A DNA stretch of 64,000 nucleotides from Perilla frutescens (lineage: Eukaryota; Streptophyta; Magnoliopsida; Lamiales; Lamiaceae), in assembly GCA_026008535.1 (NCBI GenBank), contig BRKX01000002.1:75847380-75911379 (forward strand), written 5' to 3'. Each line of letters begins with the position of its first letter. Position 1 is the first letter of the stretch. Under the pieces are notes generated by a model. It worked only from the letters and a program-made list of their open reading frames with translations. It did no database searches and was not told the origin of the DNA. Of this stretch, positions 58,763-64,000 are shown in pieces. The position numbers and the translations under genes were made by a program.

Positions 58763-59766
58763 GCTACCGTGCTTGTCAACTTCTCGAATCGTAATTAAAA
58801 AAGTAGATTGATTTATCAATTTTGATTCGATTTGATGTGAGTGAAAATGAGTATAATTTCAATTTTATCATGGTAGACCAATTTCATTTCGATTCGATTT
58901 TAGTTTGAACTCTTAAAATCCGATCCGAACCGAAATGATATGTTGATAAATTTTAAAAAATCGAGAAGAACTTGAATTTAATAATCATGCTTACCTAACC
59001 CCATTCTCTACTTTTTAGAGAAAGGCTTCACGCAAAATTAGATGTATTTTAAATATGATAAAATAATCTCTCTCTTCTCGATTTCACTTCCCTAAATGTT
59101 CTCTCTTTTTTCACTTTTTTTTTCTGGTTTTTATGGATACCATCATCTACGCTTCTACAAATTTAATTATCTCAATCCATTTCTTCTGTTTCTTAATCTT
59201 TTCCATCTCCCCTAAAATATCATCTCTCTTTTTCTGTTATTCTGATGCTCTTAAGCATTTCATACAAGGGTAAATAGGCTTTAAATATTCTAAATCATTG
59301 TTGAAATTATAAATTCTATTACATTTCCCACATTGGCGCTTCAAGGTTTCACGTTGTGAATGGTTATTCAATGCACGGTACCAGGCATGCTTCGAGTGGA
59401 TTCAATTTCTTTCTGAAGAATACAACACAAAATGATAATTAATGTGCATGAAATCTATTTCTATGATCCAAAGTATACATAGATAGGCCTTCTAAAGTAT
59501 TAAAGCACACACTATACAAGACCAAAAAAATCCAGGGGCTGAAGCAATTAAACTGAAACGATACAAAGGAAATATGAATTTGTATGAGTGAGGATGATCG
59601 AGTGGATTACCCATGAAAAGTGGATCGAGACATAGCTCTATACATGATAATAATTGGTTAATTATATTATGATATTGAGTTGTTTTTATTAAACACACAC
59701 ACACACATACACACATGTAATGGTTTAATTTCCTAAATAAAACAAAGAATATATAAAAGGTGATAC
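58763..59766. other. Duplicated unit sequence joining copy C' to the 3' flank of copy D
   Basis: 58763-59262 matches 14340-14931 and then 20829-20850 (the site entered by the Mutator-like element). From about 59268 the sequence is the conserved CNL 3' flank (ATAGGCTTTAAATATTCTAAAT, CACATTGGCGCTTCAAGG). A CA run is at 59692-59714. Confidence 0.75.
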
Positions 59767-60623
59767 TTACTCGCTAAAAGGCTCTAACTCGTGGCCATCA
59801 ACGAGGATGGAGAGATGGGGTTTGTTGCGCCACTTAGAATCAATGCGTAATTCTCGACAAAACCAAATAAATAAACCTTGCAATCTAGTGGGGCTCGCTA
59901 GTGCATCGACAGAAGGTAGACGTCTCAAATTTTCGAAATGATGTAGGCATAACCCCTCTAGAGATGAGAGGTTCTCAAACCATCCAGGTAATTCTTCTGT
60001 TCCAAAATTCTGTAACTTCAACTTAGAAAGAGCAGTGAGATTTTGAATTGATTCAGGCAAATATTCCCAAGTTTTCATCCCCACCAAAGTCCAAACTTAA
60101 CCTAACAAGTGAGTGGGAGCATAACAGCAATATGCCATCAACAGTCTTTTTAATGGCAACACTATGCTCCCTCAACCCCATACTAACATCTATGTTAGCC
60201 CTTGGCAGTTCCTGATGATCAACAGAGTACGGAGTACTCCTTGTGACTGTCCGGTGGCACTTAGATACCCTATTGACGACTGTTAAGAAACGTTGACAAG
60301 AAAGAGGCGAATATGAAAAACAAAACAACACAAGAATTTACGTGGAAAACCCAAATTGGGAAAAACCACGGGCAGAGGAGGATTTCGCTATATGAGTCGA
60401 AAAACGGGTATACAGATTGTTCAATAATCAACCAACTTGAAACCCTAGACGAACTGGAAATCCCTCAAGCCCCAACTACGTTGCGAAAAAATCCAAGTTG
60501 ATCGCACCGCGAGCTTCTCCGACTCAACCCAAATAAATTTGGGTCACCAAACATCAACAACGACAATTATAAATAATCAACGTCTCCAAAGACTTGAGGG
60601 TGTCCAGACCATCTGGTAATTTT
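59767..60623 (-). pseudogene. CNL copy D, decayed LRR end
   Basis: The last 106 residues are open (MVGMKTWEYLPESIQNLT... ending GHELEPFSE). Further upstream, IDVSMGLREHSVAIKKTVDG lies in another frame, then a deletion joins it to a piece around the SIGYPSGGQS repeat, and a final 40 bp (60584-60623) matches LPDGLDTLKSLE. About 290 bp of foreign sequence (60285-60575) separates the last two pieces. Coiled coil, NB-ARC and most LRRs are absent. Confidence 0.92.
60285..60575. mobile_element. Unclassified insertion in CNL copy D
   Basis: The sequence between the LRR pieces includes ACACAAGAATTTACGTGG and AAAAACCACGGGCAGAGGAGG, phrases typical of a dispersed plant retroelement. Ends and target duplication are not readable because the host site is itself decayed. 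Confidence 0.45.
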
Positions 60624-62150
60624 CCTCTCCATCTACAATAGCTTTTGCCAGATGAAAACACGAATACGAGCATCATCAAAACCAAATGAAACCATCCAAA
60701 CTAAGTCTATTTCCTTATAGCTCTATACTACAAAACCCAATAATTATACACTTGTTGCATTATTCTACACAACCTGAATCCAAACCTTGTCTGTTTCCTT
60801 ATAGATCTATACTACAAATAACATGTTACTAAATCAATAACATGACATCAAAACCATAGAGAACTGTTCAACCCATTAAAACCTCAAACACCTAAACAAC
60901 ATTTCCAGATTCCTAGCGGCAGTCATCAAACCAGGAGCTAAAAAACGAAGCATTGACATATATCACATAATCAGATTAAAGAATAAACCAGAGTCGAATA
61001 CACATACACACATACGCCAATTCGATAATGTTACCTCTGGTCAGTGGCGGAACCAGAAAAAAATATTAGGGGGGCTACATTGTGTACGGGTAGAGATCTT
61101 CTAGTCCCAACTTCTGTGTGTCAACGTATGCCGATATTAAAATTGTATATTGTTAATAATGTTTTTACAAAAATTTATTATATTATAACTAATCAAAATT
61201 AATATATATTGCTAAAAATTAAAATTTTAAAAAATTATAATCCCTAAGTTTGGAATAATCAACCCCAAAAATCAATTATATTAACTAAAAAATAAAACTT
61301 AAATATTAAAAAATAATTATAAATCCTCATTGGGTGGAATAAAATCTAAATAATAATGTAAGATTATACTTAACCAAAAGAAAATAAAATTGAAGGAAAA
61401 AAATGAAAGAAAAAGTAATAATTTTGAGGTTTTGTACATGGTTTGACACACACCAATTGGGACTAGAAGATCTCAAGTGATTGTGGATAGTGTAAAAAAA
61501 ATTCACATAATTAGATATTTATATTTAATATTAACATAAAATGATATAAAAATCAAAATCATAATAGAGATAAAAATATATAAAAAAATTCATATATTAA
61601 AACTAGTTAAGTACATTGAAAATTATCTAAAAATTATAAAAATATGCAAAACTAGAATAAAATAAAATAATATATAAGAACGATTAGTATTATATTTGTC
61701 AGAAGCTTGGAAGAGCAGCCCACCAAGAACAAAATAGAGAAAAAATGTGGATTTTTTTTTTAATTTCAAATCAGTCTTCTAGCTTTTTTTATGATTTATA
61801 TTTTTTAAGGAGAAGTTTTTTAAATAGAAACGTTTTTTTTTCCCAAAAACAACACTTTTACTTTATCCTTTAACCAAGAGGTAAATATATTAAAATATTG
61901 TATAATTTATAATACTGTACATCTATCTTATCTTCTTTTTCAACCTCCACACCCCAGTCTCACACCAATAGAGACACCGGACTATTCAATTTTTTCATCA
62001 ACCTGCCGACACCTCCCTTGCTCTTACTTTTTTATGTTTCTTATTTTCACCAACCCACACCAAACCCTTCATTTTTCTTCCCTCCGACTGTCCGACGTCA
62101 CAGGGCTATGAAAAAAATAATTTTGGGACACATATATAAAAGTGACAATA
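60624..62150. other. Intergenic with a small TIR element
   Basis: No gene is present. 61093-61474 is bounded by inverted copies of GAGATCTTCTAGTCCCAA (continuing C..TGTGTGTCAA), a MITE-like element of 382 bp without clear target duplication. It is preceded by GTGGCGGAACCAGAA (61036), another dispersed-repeat end. The rest is AT-rich. Confidence 0.65.
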
Positions 62151-62670
62151 GGGGCTTTTGGCCAGTCAAAAGTTTGAAAAACTTTTTTTAGCCACAAAAT
62201 TTGAAATATTATTTTTTAGCTAAATATACTATAATACCCTTACTAAATTTAAAAAATAAAGTTTAAATAAAAAATAGACTATCTCTCTCTCCAAACAGCT
62301 CACGCCCTCTCTCTCCCCTTCTTCCCAAATCTGCATCTCTCTCAAAACAGTCCGCCGCCGCCGTCTCCCCATTCATCCACAGTCCGCCGCCGTCGTTCCC
62401 GCGACCCACAGTCCGCCACCACCGCCGTCATTGCAGCTCACGCCGTCTCTGAGACGACCGCCATCACCCATCCATCTACAACTATAACAAACAAAACACA
62501 TGAAAAGGTTAGATTTTCTAAACAGTTGGGTTTTTTAAAATTGTTGAGTTATACCCATAATTTGAACATAAATTAGACAGAATGTGGAAATCAGTTATGG
62601 ATTTAATTTAATTATGGATAATGTGTTATATTGTAGGTTTCTCCATTTTTAAAGATTATAATTTGCGATA

Positions 62671-63973
62671 ATGGCAAGTGGTGAAGAATCTTCTGATGAC
62701 ATTCGTAGGCATAGTGCCCGTCACGAAGTTTTAGAGGTACTTTTCGAACTTCACATTGTATAAACTTGTATTCTGGGGAAAACTCTTAATTCTGGGCAAA
62801 ATTTCTTACCTGCGCGCCGAAGCCCGCGCGCAGGGGCCGTGCGCGGGGGGCTGCGCGCCGGGGCCGCGCGCGGGGGTGGGCGTGCGGGAGTCCGCGAACA
62901 GGGACCGTGCGGGGGCGTCCGCCCAGGGGACGCCCTGCCCGGGCCTGCGCGCGCACGGCCTCGCGCACGAGAGCGTGCCCTCGTCCCCGCAGCCCCGTTT
63001 CTATAAATATCTTGTCTATATTAGTAATTTATAAATATATATGATGTATTTGAAAATTATTTATTTATATATACATATATACATATATATTGTAACTTGA
63101 TTAGGTGCAAATATATTTTCTGAAGTGTCTTACTTCTGTTATACAGGATGGATGGGAATGGAAAAGGATGGCAATGATGGATATAAATTACTCCATAAGT
63201 AATCACGACCGTGTGAGTATTATTGATGATATATCACATATATTGGATAAGTATGATGTGTATGGCCATTTTGAAAATTCATGTTTTAGTGAGTTACTAA
63301 AACTTCCAACTAAGGCCGGGAGATGCAATAAGTTGGTACACTATTTCATTGCACGTGAGATAGTGAAGAAGGATGGTGGTGATCGGACTGAATTGTGGTT
63401 TAAAATTGGGAGGAAAAAATTAAGATTTAGTCGGTTCGAATATGCTCTAGTGTGTGGCTTGAAATTTGGGCCGTCAAATTTTGACCACAATCAAGTGCGC
63501 AGGATTAGATCCTCCTACTTATATAAGAGGATTTTCAATGGACGTCAGATGTCCTTAGATGAATTGAAGCAAAGTTTCATTCATAGAAAGCTTGGTGACG
63601 ACCCCCAAGATTATCTGAAAGTTGCCAAAATTTTGTTCGTGTATTATCTGTTGCTAGGGTTTGAACCAAGCCACACCCTCGATGATTGGATTTGGGTGTT
63701 GATCGAGAAAGAAGAAGAATGGGAAGCATTTCCGTGGGGTAGCTACTCCTATCAAAGGCTTCTACATTTCTTAACCAATATACACACCACACCGAGAGGT
63801 TTGAAAAGGCCTGCATATCACATCTATGGATTCTCATTAGCATTTTCGGTATGGCATCCAGTAATTTATTTTAAGTCTTCATTATAATTACTTTATGTAT
63901 TTTTTTTAGATATAAAATTAAGTGGATTTACTTATGATTGTTATAGGCATGGATTTATTGTGCTGTCCCATAA
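62671..63973 (+). pseudogene. DUF1985-domain gene (Ulp1-associated), stop codon in exon 3
   Basis: Exons 62671-62736 (MASGEESSDDIRRHSARHEV.), 63147-63848 and from 63947, joined in phase by GT..AG introns. Exon 2 carries the DUF1985 signature (LWFKIGRKKLRFSRFEYALV then CGLKFG, and later RPAYHIYGFSLAFS), found in plant proteins that usually also have a C-terminal Ulp1 (SUMO/ubiquitin-like) protease and travel with Mutator-like transposons. Exon 3 begins AWIYCAVP and meets TAA at 63971 in the middle of the domain, with homologous-looking sequence (LGETCGG) after it, so the gene appears broken by nonsense. Window end prevents judging the rest. A TC-rich, then CCGCCG-rich leader (62280-62460) precedes the ATG. 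Confidence 0.7.
62811..63000. repeat. Extremely GC-rich block in intron 1 of the DUF1985 gene
   Basis: About 190 bp of GC above 80 percent by eye, built from degenerate GCGCGCAGGGGCCGTGCG-like units, between AT-rich intron flanks. ORFs through it in both strands are composition artefacts. Confidence 0.85.
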
Positions 63974-64000
63974 TTGGGTGAGACATGTGGAGGTGTAGTA

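Larger units (their letters stand above)
62151..64000 (+). mobile_element. Probable left part of a Mutator-like element (runs off the window)
   Basis: GGGGCTTTTGGCCAGTCAAA at 62151 resembles the ends of Mutator-like elements that carry DUF1985/Ulp1-type genes. The gene downstream fits. The right end is outside the window, so this is inference. Confidence 0.4.

Noticed and set aside
62756..63034. ORFs of 92 and 60 residues across the GC-rich block
   Set aside because: Pure composition effect within an intron; Ala/Arg/Gly/Pro only.

Overview
This window is nuclear DNA from a flowering plant, most likely a eudicot. It is AT-rich, has GT/AG introns, carries CC-NB-ARC-LRR (CNL) resistance genes of the RGA type, and is crowded with plant transposon families (Ty1/copia, Mutator-like with a FAR1-type transposase, Helitron, PIF/Harbinger, hAT-like, MITEs). 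The sequence does not let me name a species.

The backbone is a cluster of minus-strand CNL paralogs with shared promoters and 3' flanks. Copy A (8147-11770) and copy B (32376-36092) are intact single-exon genes of 1207 and 1238 residues. Copy C (48437-57084) is dead: it has a one-base insertion, a nonsense codon and a young 4.95-kb copia element sitting inside the Walker A motif. Copy D (59767-60623) is a decayed LRR end. Short N-terminal fragments (A' at 13945-14300, C' at 58636-58740) lie upstream of A and C. Promoter-derived segments without a gene near 21.4/27.5 kb and 45.4 kb suggest further lost copies. A 1.6-2.0 kb segment carrying a small gene of unknown function is duplicated near A (4840-6560) and near B (28750-30810).

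Other genes: a seven-exon gene at 173-3952 (+) whose predicted 255-residue protein has the layout of the PAXX/XLF/XRCC4 family of end-joining factors; a single-exon kelch-like gene at 38742-39839 (+); and at the right edge a DUF1985-type gene (62671 onward) that probably belongs to a Mutator-like element running out of the window.

Mobile DNA fills the rest. A 5.9-kb Mutator-like element with 9-bp target duplications (14932-20819) carries a FAR1-like transposase pseudogene, itself split by a 2.17-kb solo LTR with a 5-bp duplication (16821-18992). A 5.9-kb non-autonomous Helitron (21518-27451) lies in a relic CNL promoter. Several MITEs have readable inverted ends and target duplications. Broken gene pieces occur too: PPR, NPH3/BTB and SLC35F (DUF914) fragments at 41.1-42.2 kb, and the terminal exon of a RAD52-like gene at 46925-47062.

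Taken together this is a resistance-gene island being duplicated, rearranged and silenced by repeated transposon insertion, with a small number of unrelated host genes between the units. Assignments rest on reading motifs and comparing copies by eye within the window; no database search was possible.
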